From NCBI GenBank assembly GCA_942493245.1, contig OW818685.1, positions 5,518,001 through 5,582,000 of the forward strand: DNA of 64,000 bases, given 5' to 3'. The first letter of the stretch is position 1. Every line of letters starts with the position of its first letter. The translations under genes were made by a program, and so were the position numbers. Shown one piece after another: positions 16,889-25,192 of this stretch. The notes under the pieces are model-generated. The model worked only from the letters and a program-made list of their open reading frames with translations, did not search any database and was not told the origin of the DNA. Source of the DNA: DAOPYU01 sp942493245 (GTDB lineage: Bacteria; Sumerlaeota; Sumerlaeia; UBA8349).

Positions 16889-17584
16889 GTGAAACGAGGT
16901 TTTCACCGAACGATCAAACAGATTGAGGAGATGAACGTGAACGAAGAGGAACAAGTGGATTCCGAAAAGACCCCGGAAGAGACGAGAAAACCGGTCTGGA
17001 AAAGCTGGAAGGCTTTGAGCTATGGTCTGCTCATCTTCTCATGGATGTTAATCCTCTCCTTGAAAATTTCGGAGCGAGCGGAGGTGAAGGAGGAGTTCAG
17101 GCAGGTTGATCGGGTTTCGACCAAGGTCTATAATGCGTTGAAAGTCTTCGGGGTCAACAAGGGCCGAAAGTATCTGGCGAAAGTTTCACAGGAATATCCC
17201 TTGTCTTACATTTACGACAACGAGGATCGGTTTGTACAGATTCATGAGAGAGGAAGTTCTCTCGCGAACAAGCCGATAGAGAATGTTCTGATTTTTTTGA
17301 CAAACGTTCATTCACGGGAATCCGCTGGGAAAAACGGGTTATGGATCTCGGAAAAGGATATCCGAATTGAGGGCGTTTCCTTTTCGGAGGACGAGATCCG
17401 GGTGAACTGCGCGCTTTTGAACGACGACGGAACGTCTTCCTCCCAACAACGGGAGTACCGCATTCCGTGGAAAAAAGGGACAGACCCCGGTTCTGGGTTT
17501 CTGTTGGAGTCGGGAGAGGTTCTTTCGGAATCTTCCGACGGGAAGAACACGAGCCCGGAGTCGGTTCCCGCCGATTCCATCTAA
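16889..17584 (+). CDS. Single-helix membrane protein, divergent third member of the cluster
   Basis: 231 residues from a GTG at 16889; starts at 16931 (ATG) or 16937 (GTG) are also possible, the last having GAGGAG at good distance. One membrane helix (SYGLLIFSWMLILSLKI, about residues 46-62) follows a charged N-terminus. The C-terminal 80 residues keep the pattern of the cluster domain (GLWISEKDIRIEGVSFSEDEIRVNC, LLNDDGTSSSQQREYRIPWK, GSGFLLESGE) but lack the KSKKGFGVWNTE opening. It begins 12 bp after the previous stop, so it is probably co-transcribed. No known family recognised. Confidence 0.68.
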   Translation: MKRGFHRTIKQIEEMNVNEEEQVDSEKTPEETRKPVWKSWKALSYGLLIFSWMLILSLKISERAEVKEEFRQVDRVSTKVYNALKVFGVNKGRKYLAKVSQEYPLSYIYDNEDRFVQIHERGSSLANKPIENVLIFLTNVHSRESAGKNGLWISEKDIRIEGVSFSEDEIRVNCALLNDDGTSSSQQREYRIPWKKGTDPGSGFLLESGEVLSESSDGKNTSPESVPADSI

Positions 17585-17985
17585 GGACACGGGGCAACGT
17601 TTTGTGTCGGGCTTTCAGCCGTTGATGAAAAAGGGGACGGACGACTCAGAGTGCCGTTTCGCTCTGCCCCGGGTGGGCTTATCCCCTCAAGGGCTGAAAG
17701 CCCGCTCCAGGCGAAGCGCAACCCAGTGGGCTGAGTTGCACTCTCCGGAATTCCGCAAAGTAGTCCGAATGTCCGGAACCGCAACCGCGCCAATCAGGAG
17801 ATTGGCGATCCCAGGAGGGCGCTTGCTTCAGAAAACGCGAAGTTGGTTGCGGCTTCGCTGCGCCAGGTTCATCTGTGGTTGCCTTCAAGGGAACGTACTC
17901 CTGTTCCGGAACCGGGAAGTGAGAGACAGAAAGCCTCGGAGAAGAATCGTGTTTTCGCAATTGTGAGAGAAGTGAAAAGGGAAGA
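17585..17985. repeat. Gene-free stretch with inverted repeat GGGCTTTCAGCC
   Basis: 401 bp. Perfect 12-bp arms GGGCTTTCAGCC (17609-17620) and GGCTGAAAGCCC (17692-17703) bracket about 70 bp including GCCCCGGGTGGGC. Downstream, CCCAGTGGGCTGAG then CTCTCCGGAATTCCG resembles the minus strand near 2740-2760. I read it as a composite dispersed repeat. No gene seen. Confidence 0.65.
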
Positions 17986-19908
17986 ATGATGCCACGACCA
18001 CCGGAATCGCCAACCCCCACCCCCCTGTCCCGCCGGGCGTTTTTGAGCCGGGTGGTGGGTGGGGGGATGGGGGTGGCGCTGGGCGCGGGGTGTGTTTCGA
18101 GCCCATTGCATGACCCGTCTCACGACACGGCGGGGGACCCCTCGGTAGGGCTCGGGGCGCCTCGGCGCCGCACCCGCTTTCAGGTGCGCCGCACGGAGGA
18201 CGCGTGGGGATTGGTCTCACCCGAGGGGCGTGCGTTTTTCTCGCGCGGGGTCTGTTGTGTGGATCAGGGAATAAAACGTGAGGCGTGGAACCCGGCCAAA
18301 CCAGGTTACGCCGCCTGGCGTCATTACGATACACCCCGGCAGTGGGCGGACGACACCACCGCGCGGCTCCAGGCGTGGGGATTCACCACCGTTGGTGCGT
18401 GGAGCGACCATCGGACGCTGTTGCCGTCCTCCGAGCGACCCTCCGAAACGGACCTGTACCAGATGCCGATTCTGGCGGCGGGGATGACGGCGGGCGCGCC
18501 GTGGCTCGACATGTGGGACCCGAAGATTCTCGGGCGCATGGAGGAGGTGGCGCGGGCGGTTATCGAACCGATGCGGGGCGACCCGCAGGTGGTGGGGTAT
18601 TACACCGACAACGAGATGGGGTGGTGGTGCGCCACGCTCTTCAAGATGACGCTCGAACACGCGCCCGCCAGCGGACAACGGCAGCGGCTGATCCGGCTCC
18701 TGCGCGACACCTATTCCTCGTGGGCGCGCCTGACCGAGGACTTCGACCCGGAGGGGCTTTATAGTTGGGAGGATCTCGAGCGGGGCGGCGGGCGGCTCTA
18801 TCTGCGCCCCGGAGGCCGTGGGGTCCGCGTGGCGCGGCGGTTTCAGGGACAGTTGGCGGAGCGGTATTACGAACGGGTCGAGGAGATCGTGCGCCGACTC
18901 GATCCCGCGGCGCTGGTGCTGGGCGAGCGGTACCAGTCGTTCTATTACCCCGAGGTGGCGCGGGCCGCGGGGCCGCATGTAGATGTCGTGTCCACAAACC
19001 TCAACGCCTTGTGGAACGACGGGTCATTTCTGCGTTGTTATCTGGACACGCTCCACGCGTTGACCGGGAGGCCGATCCTGGCGAGCGAGATTTACCTGTC
19101 GGCGATGGAGAACCGCAGCGACAACCTCAACGACAGCGCGGTGTTCCCGGTGGTACGGACCCAGGCCGAGCGCGCCGAGGGACTGCGCACCACGCTGCGC
19201 AGCTTATGGCAATTGCCGTATGTGGTCGGGGCCGACTGGTTTCAGTATTACGACGAACCGACGCACGGGCGGGACGATGGGGAAAACTACAACTTCGGGC
19301 TGGTGGACATTCACAACGAGCCGTACGCCGAGGTAACCGGTGTTTTCCGGGAGATGACGTTCGAGCGTCCCGAAAGACGAACACTCCCGCCGCGCGCGGA
19401 CGCCTCCGGCGGGGTGCCTCCCGCGCCCCCGGACCCGCTGTCCGAGTTTGAACCCACTCGGGCGCTCAAATGCTGGGACCGGGAGCGGGGGTTTGTGAAA
19501 CCGGTCTCCCGGTTTCCGCTCGCCGACCTGTACCTTTGCTGGACCCCCCGGGCGCTTTATCTGGGGTTGTATTCCATAGACATCGCCGAAAAAGATTATT
19601 ACCGTGAGGGGGATCTGCCGGAGTGCGACCGGGCGTTCTGGACGGTCCGGATCAACGGTCGGGCACCTGTGCATGCGCGCCTGGGCGCCGGGCGTGAACC
19701 GCAGGCCGACGACCCGGCGGTCCGGGTGTGGGGTCTGTCCGGGGTTCGGCTCAACGTGCGCAACATTGCGGTGCTGGAGTGGCCCGCAGACCGGGCGGGG
19801 CGCGAGTGTTGGCGGGCGGGCGATGCGGTCGAGATCGAGTGCGCTCTGGACACCTACGCCCGGGCGGACCGGGTCGAGTGGCAGGGCCGGTTCCGGCTGA
19901 CGGAATAA
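17986..19908 (+). CDS. Tat-exported lipoprotein glycoside hydrolase (agarase-like clan A barrel) with C-terminal sugar-binding-like domain
   Basis: 640 residues. The N-terminus has a twin-arginine motif SRRAFLSR followed by a hydrophobic stretch and LGAGC, so it is probably folded in the cytoplasm, exported by Tat and lipidated. The central barrel resembles beta-agarases and related GH50/GH86-like enzymes: FSRGVCCVD at the domain start, YTDNEMGWW with the likely acid/base Glu210, and PILASEIYLS with the likely nucleophile Glu368; a WFQYYDEPTHGR loop follows. The last 150 residues (LADLYLCWTPRALYLGLYS, FWTVRING, VEIECALDTYA) resemble a CBM9-like domain. The substrate is probably a beta-linked polysaccharide or a breakdown product; which one cannot be read here. 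Start: the first of two adjacent ATG codons, with AAGGGAAG just before. Confidence 0.82.
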   Translation: MMPRPPESPTPTPLSRRAFLSRVVGGGMGVALGAGCVSSPLHDPSHDTAGDPSVGLGAPRRRTRFQVRRTEDAWGLVSPEGRAFFSRGVCCVDQGIKREAWNPAKPGYAAWRHYDTPRQWADDTTARLQAWGFTTVGAWSDHRTLLPSSERPSETDLYQMPILAAGMTAGAPWLDMWDPKILGRMEEVARAVIEPMRGDPQVVGYYTDNEMGWWCATLFKMTLEHAPASGQRQRLIRLLRDTYSSWARLTEDFDPEGLYSWEDLERGGGRLYLRPGGRGVRVARRFQGQLAERYYERVEEIVRRLDPAALVLGERYQSFYYPEVARAAGPHVDVVSTNLNALWNDGSFLRCYLDTLHALTGRPILASEIYLSAMENRSDNLNDSAVFPVVRTQAERAEGLRTTLRSLWQLPYVVGADWFQYYDEPTHGRDDGENYNFGLVDIHNEPYAEVTGVFREMTFERPERRTLPPRADASGGVPPAPPDPLSEFEPTRALKCWDRERGFVKPVSRFPLADLYLCWTPRALYLGLYSIDIAEKDYYREGDLPECDRAFWTVRINGRAPVHARLGAGREPQADDPAVRVWGLSGVRLNVRNIAVLEWPADRAGRECWRAGDAVEIECALDTYARADRVEWQGRFRLTE

Positions 19909-19924
19909 CTGCAAACCGATCGGA

Positions 19925-20037
19925 ACCACGAAAGACACGAAAGACACGAAAAAATCGAGGAAACACCCCTTAAAAGGGGGCATGAACGGAAAATCTTTTG
20001 GGGTTGCGGTTTTCGTGTGTTTCGCGCCTTTCGTGGT
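19925..20037. repeat. Palindromic element with 9-bp-periodic arms (CACGAAAGA type)
   Basis: The left arm (19925-19952) reads ACCACGAAAGA then CACGAAAGA then CACGAAAA, i.e. a 9-bp unit repeated. The right arm (20010-20037) is its reverse complement with 3 mismatches in 28. A small inner hairpin CCCCTTAAAAGGGG lies between. The design matches the elements at 38766-38825 and 44130-44192. It lies between two glycoside hydrolase genes. Confidence 0.85.
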
Positions 20038-20101
20038 AAAAATGCGGTTGCGGTGTGATTTTATGTCGAAATGCAAATGACGGGTATTCTGGAGGTTTTT
20101 C

Positions 20102-21679
20102 ATGTCGCGGTCTATTCGTTTTCGAATCGTTGCCGGGGTTCTTACCCTCTTCTTTCTGGCTCTTTTCCTGTCGCCCGTCCCGGTTTTTGCCGAGCAGACG
20201 GGGGTCTTTGAAGCGAACTTCGACGGCCCCGAACCGTTGGCCCGGTGGCAGGGGGGGGTGGGGAAACTCGAAGCGATTCCGGGACAGGAGGGTCTATCTC
20301 TGGTGATCGAAAACTGGAATACCTCGTCCGGTGCGACTCTGCAAATCGAACTGCCCGCCGACCGTCTGGCCGGACAGATCGTGACTCTTGAAGCGCGAGT
20401 GCGGGCCGAGAGTCTGAGCAAACCGCCCCAGTCCTGGAATGGCGTCAAGGTCATGCTGGTCGTGGAGACCGAGAAAGGGGCCGACTATCCCCAGATCCCG
20501 TTTCCTCCGGAAAAGTTCGATTTCCTGAACGGAACGGTCTCATTTCGCGCTTTGCCCGCGTTGCGCAAGGCCACGCTTGTGGTCGGGATCGAGCGCGCCG
20601 CCGGAAAGGTCTGGTTCGACGACCTGCGGGTTCTGACTGGACGGAAAGGAACGCAAACCGCTTCCCCGAAAGCATTTGACCGGGGGCATGGGTTGAACCG
20701 GACGCGGGGCGTCATGGCTGGACCGACTTTCCGGGAGGGCGACCTCGACACCTTGGCCCGCGAGTGGGGCGCCAACCAGATCCGGTGGCAGCTCAACTGG
20801 GAACCGATGAAAGAGGCGGAAGAATGGGCGCAGGACACCGCCGCGTTCGACAAGTGGCTCGATTCGGCTCTGGTCGAGTGCGACAAGGCGCTGGCCGCCG
20901 CCGAACGGTTGAATCTGAAGGTGTTGGTGGATCTGCACACCCCGCCCGGCGGGCGCGCCGAGGGGGGACGATGCCGACTTTTCACCGACGTCCGCTACCA
21001 GGAAACCTTCCTGCGGGCGTGGGACCGGATCGCCACGCGGTACAAGGGGCGCTCGGTCGTTTACGCCTACGATCTGCTCAACGAGGCGGTCGAGGGGGTG
21101 GTCGCGCCCGGTGCGAAAAACTGGCGCGACCTGGCCACGGAAGCGATTGGCCGCATCCGCGCCGTGGACCCCGGTAAGCCGGTTGTGTTTGAACCGGCCC
21201 CCTGGGCCGACGTGACGGGATTCAATACGCTCGAACCGCTGGAGGTCGACAAGGTGATCTACAGTTTCCATTTTTACCGCCCCCATGCGTTCACCCACCA
21301 GACCCTCAGCGGCCAGCCGGGCGGGATCGCATATCCGGGTGTCATCCAGGGAGAAACCTTCGACAGAGAGCGTCTGCGCCAGGAAATGCTCCCGGCCATC
21401 GAGTTTCAGAAACTCTACCAGGTTCCGATTTATGTGGGCGAATTCAGCGCCATCCGCTGGGCGCCCGGCGAAAGTGCGTATAATTACCTGAAAGACGCGA
21501 TCGAACTCTTCGAGGAATACCAGTGGGACTGGTCTTACCACGCCTACCGCGAGTTTCACGGCTGGAGTGTCGAGCATAACGAAAACGAGGCCGACACCCG
21601 GCCATCGTCCACGCCCACCGCCCGCAAACGGCTGTTGCTCGAGTGGTTCGCGAAAAACCGGAAGACAATGGACAATTGA
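20102..21679 (+). CDS. Secreted GH5-type glycoside hydrolase
   Basis: 525 residues. A Sec signal peptide (IVAGVLTLFFLALFLSPVPVFA) is followed by a beta-sandwich of about 150 residues (FEANFDGPEPLARWQ to AAGKVWFDDLRVL), resembling a CBM4/9-type module, then a cellulase-type barrel: NQIRWQLNW, VLVDLHTPPGGR, AYDLLNEAV with acid/base Glu328, FHFYRPHAFTHQ, and IYVGEFSAIRW with nucleophile Glu447. These are the GH5 landmarks. The likely role is endo-attack on a beta-glucan, mannan or similar polymer outside the cell. Its last codons overlap the left arm of an AT-rich inverted repeat, so the terminal residues (KTMDN) may derive from the repeat insertion. Confidence 0.88.
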   Translation: MSRSIRFRIVAGVLTLFFLALFLSPVPVFAEQTGVFEANFDGPEPLARWQGGVGKLEAIPGQEGLSLVIENWNTSSGATLQIELPADRLAGQIVTLEARVRAESLSKPPQSWNGVKVMLVVETEKGADYPQIPFPPEKFDFLNGTVSFRALPALRKATLVVGIERAAGKVWFDDLRVLTGRKGTQTASPKAFDRGHGLNRTRGVMAGPTFREGDLDTLAREWGANQIRWQLNWEPMKEAEEWAQDTAAFDKWLDSALVECDKALAAAERLNLKVLVDLHTPPGGRAEGGRCRLFTDVRYQETFLRAWDRIATRYKGRSVVYAYDLLNEAVEGVVAPGAKNWRDLATEAIGRIRAVDPGKPVVFEPAPWADVTGFNTLEPLEVDKVIYSFHFYRPHAFTHQTLSGQPGGIAYPGVIQGETFDRERLRQEMLPAIEFQKLYQVPIYVGEFSAIRWAPGESAYNYLKDAIELFEEYQWDWSYHAYREFHGWSVEHNENEADTRPSSTPTARKRLLLEWFAKNRKTMDN

Positions 21680-21793
21680 TAATGGATAATTGACAATGAG
21701 AAATGGGGAACGAATGGATAAGGGGGAATGTATCCTGAGTTTCCCCACAGCCCTGAGGCGATTTTCTCTCTTCAATTATCCATTATCAATTAT
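21673..21793. repeat. AT-rich inverted repeat overlapping the end of the GH5 gene
   Basis: Arms AATTGATAATGGATAATTGA (21674-21693) and its exact reverse complement (21772-21791) enclose about 80 bp. The base composition differs sharply from its surroundings. The left arm runs across the GH5 stop codon and the right arm ends just before the ispE start, so the element fills the whole intergenic gap. Confidence 0.85.
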
Positions 21794-21809
21794 GCCAGAA
21801 GGCTCCCTG

Positions 21810-22679
21810 ATGCTTTCCCTTTCCGCGCCCGCCAAGATCAATCTTTATCTGCGCATTGTGGGCCGCCGTCCGGACGGGTACCACGATATCGAGACGCTGT
21901 TCCAGCGGGTGGAGCTGGCCGACCGCATCGAGGTGGAACGGATGGCCGGTTCCGGTTTCGACCTCGAGTGCCACGGTCTTCCGGATGGAACATTGCCGTT
22001 CGAGAATAACCTTATGACCCGCGCCTGGCGCGCCTTGCGCCCGGTTGTTTCCGCCGCGCCGGACGATCTGCCGGGGGTTCGGATGCGTCTGTTCAAGCAG
22101 ATTCCCCTGGGGGGCGGCCTGGGCGGCGGGAGCAGCGACGCAGCGGCGGCGCTGAAGGCGCTGAGCGATCTGTGGGGCACGACGGTTGAGCGCGAGGTGT
22201 TGTTGCGCATGGCCGCGGGCTTGGGGGCGGATGTGCCATTCTTCCTCGACCCCTCCCCCGCCGCGATTGGACGCGGCATCGGTGAGCGGCTCGACGCGTT
22301 TCCTCACCCCTGCCGCTTCTGGACGGTTCTGGCGTTGCCCGACTTCGGAGTGCCGACGGCTGAGGTGTACCGCCGGTACGACCCGGTTTCTCCCACCCCG
22401 GACCAGCCGTTGGAACCCCTCCTTGAAGCGTTGTCGCGAAGCGACTTAACCGCCGTTCTTCAGGCGCTCTGGAACGGAATGGAGCCGCTGGCGTTTGCCT
22501 TGCGATCCGACCTCGGCGCCTTGCGCGACGCCCTCGAAGGGTCCGCGGGCCGACCTGTTCGCATGAGCGGCAGCGGTTCGACCCTTTTTACGCTGACCGA
22601 AACCGAGCCGGAGGCGCATGAAATTGCGGCCCTCTGGCGTCCCCGGGTGCGGTGCGAGGTCACCCGTTTTGTGGGGTGA
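21810..22679 (+). CDS. ispE: 4-diphosphocytidyl-2-C-methyl-D-erythritol kinase
   Basis: Fourth enzyme of the non-mevalonate (MEP) isoprenoid pathway: phosphorylates CDP-methylerythritol. 289 residues from the ATG at 21810, with AAGG 7 bases upstream; earlier in-frame starts run through the AT-rich repeat. GHMP-kinase signatures are clear: SAPAKINLYLRIVGRRPDGYH, the ATP loop IPLGGGLGGGSSDAAA, and the C-terminal MSGSGSTLFTL. Length is typical. No other MEP-pathway gene is adjacent. Confidence 0.97.
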   Translation: MLSLSAPAKINLYLRIVGRRPDGYHDIETLFQRVELADRIEVERMAGSGFDLECHGLPDGTLPFENNLMTRAWRALRPVVSAAPDDLPGVRMRLFKQIPLGGGLGGGSSDAAAALKALSDLWGTTVEREVLLRMAAGLGADVPFFLDPSPAAIGRGIGERLDAFPHPCRFWTVLALPDFGVPTAEVYRRYDPVSPTPDQPLEPLLEALSRSDLTAVLQALWNGMEPLAFALRSDLGALRDALEGSAGRPVRMSGSGSTLFTLTETEPEAHEIAALWRPRVRCEVTRFVG

Positions 22680-22771
22680 CATTGTTTCCAGAAGCGCGGG
22701 ACCCCGGCCTGGAGCAGGATGAGCAGGACGGCGTAAACCGCCAAGTTACAGACCGAATCTTCACTCCCGGA

Positions 22772-22800
22772 TTGACATCGTAGCGGGAATCTGCTACGAT
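22772..22800 (+). promoter_or_regulatory. Sigma-70-type promoter with an internal palindromic operator, upstream of the secretion/pilus operon
   Basis: TTGACA (22772-22777), a 17-bp spacer and TACGAT (22795-22800). The spacer and -10 box are spanned by a perfect inverted repeat ATCGTAGC-N8-GCTACGAT (22777-22784 and 22793-22800), as expected for a repressor site. About 260 bases of leader separate it from the first ATPase gene; the leader begins with a hairpin GCCAGC-GCAC-GCTGGC (22817-22832). No riboswitch family was recognised in the leader. Confidence 0.7.
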
Positions 22801-23061
22801 CTATCTAGTGCAGGATGCCAGCGCACGCTGGCTGTCAACGTGAAGGCGATTTGCCTGACCTGCCGAACACGGGAACAAGGGGCGCGGGTTTTTCCGGCGG
22901 GGGCGGGTACGGGCGGTTGTGCGCGGGTCTTGAACGCGCCGTTTTCTCCCGCTGGGAGACAGTCCCTTTCGCGCGCTTCCGCAAGCGCCTTCAGGGTCCG
23001 GCCCGATTCTCTCTGGCGGCGGGGCCTCTCAGCAAAATCAAAATCAGAGGAATCAGACTCC

Positions 23062-25089
23062 ATGGCGGCAAAAGAAGGATCTCTGTTTGGCCGGTTGTTG
23101 AAGAAAAAGGATTCCGGTCATGAAGCGGAACGCGCGGCTGATTCGAGCGGAAAAGCGACTGCGTTCGATCCGGATAGTTTTTCAATAGATGCCATTGACG
23201 CGATGAGCGACCCCCTCGGGGAGCCGTTGCCCAAGGCCGCGCCTGCCGCCGTTAAACCGCTGCCTCCAAAACCGGCAGCCGCGCCGCGTCCTCCTCTGCC
23301 CGCTTCGCTGGCGCCCAAACCGGCTCCGGCAAAACCGGTTCCTCTGGCCCGTGGGCCGCAGCTGGATCCGCGTACGCTGGCCGGTCGGGTGCAGACTCCC
23401 CAGGCCCTCGGCGCCGTGCTCGAGGAGGCGGGTCTGGTCAACGAGGATATGATTCAGGATCTCATCAAGTCGGGGCATGAGTCGGCTCAGAGTTTGAAAC
23501 GCACGTTGATTCAACAGGGCCTGGTGAGTGAAGACGATATTTTGAGCGCCGTGGCCGACCAGGTGGGGATGGATAAAATCAACCTGCGCGACATCCCGGT
23601 GACGGATGAATTGCTCGCGCTGGTCAATGGCCGTTTTGCGAAACAGAATCACGTGTTCCCCGTCAGCGTAAACGATTTCGAGGCGGTGTTTGCCGTCAGC
23701 GACCCGACCAACCTGCGTCCGCTCGACGACCTGCGCATCATGCTGGGGAAAGAAGTGCGCGGGGTGCTGGCGGCCGAAGAGGATCTCGACACGTTTGTCG
23801 AGCGATTCTACTCGAACGACGCGGTCAGCAAGATTTACGACAAGATGTCCGACGATCGCAAAAAGGATTCCTTCGACAAGAAGCTCGAAGAATACGAAAC
23901 GATAGACCTCGAAGACGACCGTTCACAGCCTCCCGTGGTGCGTTTCGTGGACCTGTTCTTCAAGGCGGCGGTTCATGAAGGCGCGTCGGATATTCACGTC
24001 GAGCCTCAGCGCTCAGGGCTGAAAATCCGCTTCCGCACCGACGGTGTGCTGCACGAAATTCCGGCGCCTCCGCCCAGCTGGCAAAATTCGATTCTTTCGC
24101 GTCTCAAGGTTATGTCGGGCATGGACCTGGCCGAAAAGCGGATCCCCCAGGACGGCCGTATCAAGCTGACTCTGCCCGAAAAGGCGCTCGACCTGCGTGT
24201 CAGTTGCCTGCCGTCCATTTTCGGTGAAACCATCGTCATGCGTATCCTCGACCAGTCGGACGTGATCCTGGGTCTCGAGGAAGTGGGTTTCCTGCCCGAC
24301 TCGGTTGAAATCTTCAAGCGCCTGATCAAGGCGCCCAATGGCGTGATCCTGATGACCGGTCCGACGGGTTCCGGTAAGACGACCACGCTGAACGCGGCCT
24401 TGAGTACGCTCAACAGTGTCGAGGAAAAGATCATCACGGTTGAAGACCCGGTCGAATACATGATCCAGGGGATCAACCAGATTCAGGTGAACCATGAAGT
24501 GGGGCTGGACTTCGGTCTGGCACTCCGTTCGATGTTGCGTATGTCGCCCGACGTCATCATGGTGGGTGAAATCCGAGACTTGGAAACCGCCGAAATCGCC
24601 ATCCGCGCCGCTTTGACCGGTCACCTGGTTTTCTCAACCCTCCACACCAACGACGCGCCCGGCGCCACCACCCGTCTGATTGACATGGGGGTAAAGCCTT
24701 TCCTGGTGGCTTCGAGTATCCAGGCCGTTATCGCTCAGCGTCTCTTGCGCCGGGTCTGCTCGAGTTGCAAGACGGGCACGAAGTACCCCCTCGAGGCGCT
24801 CAACGAGATGGGGGTAGATCTGGATGTGTATAGCGAGTACCTGTTTTTGAAGGGGAAGGGTTGCGAGCGTTGCGGCGAGTCGGGTTACAAGGGCCGAACG
24901 GCCATTCACGAGATCTTCGTGATGGACTCGGTTCTGCGCAAGATGGTGATCCGTTCGGAATCCACGTTGAAAATCAAGAAAGAAGCGGTGGCGCGCGGCA
25001 TGCGGTCGCTGCGTCAGGACGGCTGGGAGAAGGTGCTCCTGGGCCAGACCACGATCGAGGAAGTGATGCGTATTACCCAGATGGACTGA
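23062..25089 (+). CDS. gspE: GspE/PilB-type secretion ATPase 1, with Pro/Ala-rich N-terminal linker
   Basis: 675 residues from the ATG at 23062 (AGAGGA about 10 bases upstream); the frame is open upstream but through leader sequence. Cytoplasmic hexameric ATPase that powers assembly of a pseudopilus or type IV pilus. Residues about 55-115 are a low-complexity linker of Pro, Ala and Lys. There follow an MshEN/T2SSE-type N-domain (LGAVLEEAGLVNEDMIQDLI, DLRIMLGKEVRGVLA), the N2 domain (DIHVEPQRSGLKIRFRTDG), Walker A GPTGSGKTTT near residue 431, the Asp box, Walker B VIMVGEIRD, the His box, and a zinc motif CSSC...CERC. First gene of an eight-gene run to 34166. The long proline-rich linker is unusual for the family. 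Confidence 0.93.
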   Translation: MAAKEGSLFGRLLKKKDSGHEAERAADSSGKATAFDPDSFSIDAIDAMSDPLGEPLPKAAPAAVKPLPPKPAAAPRPPLPASLAPKPAPAKPVPLARGPQLDPRTLAGRVQTPQALGAVLEEAGLVNEDMIQDLIKSGHESAQSLKRTLIQQGLVSEDDILSAVADQVGMDKINLRDIPVTDELLALVNGRFAKQNHVFPVSVNDFEAVFAVSDPTNLRPLDDLRIMLGKEVRGVLAAEEDLDTFVERFYSNDAVSKIYDKMSDDRKKDSFDKKLEEYETIDLEDDRSQPPVVRFVDLFFKAAVHEGASDIHVEPQRSGLKIRFRTDGVLHEIPAPPPSWQNSILSRLKVMSGMDLAEKRIPQDGRIKLTLPEKALDLRVSCLPSIFGETIVMRILDQSDVILGLEEVGFLPDSVEIFKRLIKAPNGVILMTGPTGSGKTTTLNAALSTLNSVEEKIITVEDPVEYMIQGINQIQVNHEVGLDFGLALRSMLRMSPDVIMVGEIRDLETAEIAIRAALTGHLVFSTLHTNDAPGATTRLIDMGVKPFLVASSIQAVIAQRLLRRVCSSCKTGTKYPLEALNEMGVDLDVYSEYLFLKGKGCERCGESGYKGRTAIHEIFVMDSVLRKMVIRSESTLKIKKEAVARGMRSLRQDGWEKVLLGQTTIEEVMRITQMD

Positions 25090-25192
25090 TCGGCCCGAGA
25101 CCGCTGGCTCCGGGTGGATCGAGTGGCGTGTGTCCCTGTTGGTTCGGAAGAGAACAACGTAGAAACGCAAGAGAGATAGGAACCCCCCCGCT

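Noticed and set aside
22801..23061. Cyclic-di-GMP (GEMM) riboswitch in the long leader of the pilus operon
   Set aside because: A hairpin is present but the conserved GEMM core bases could not be found, so no class is assigned.
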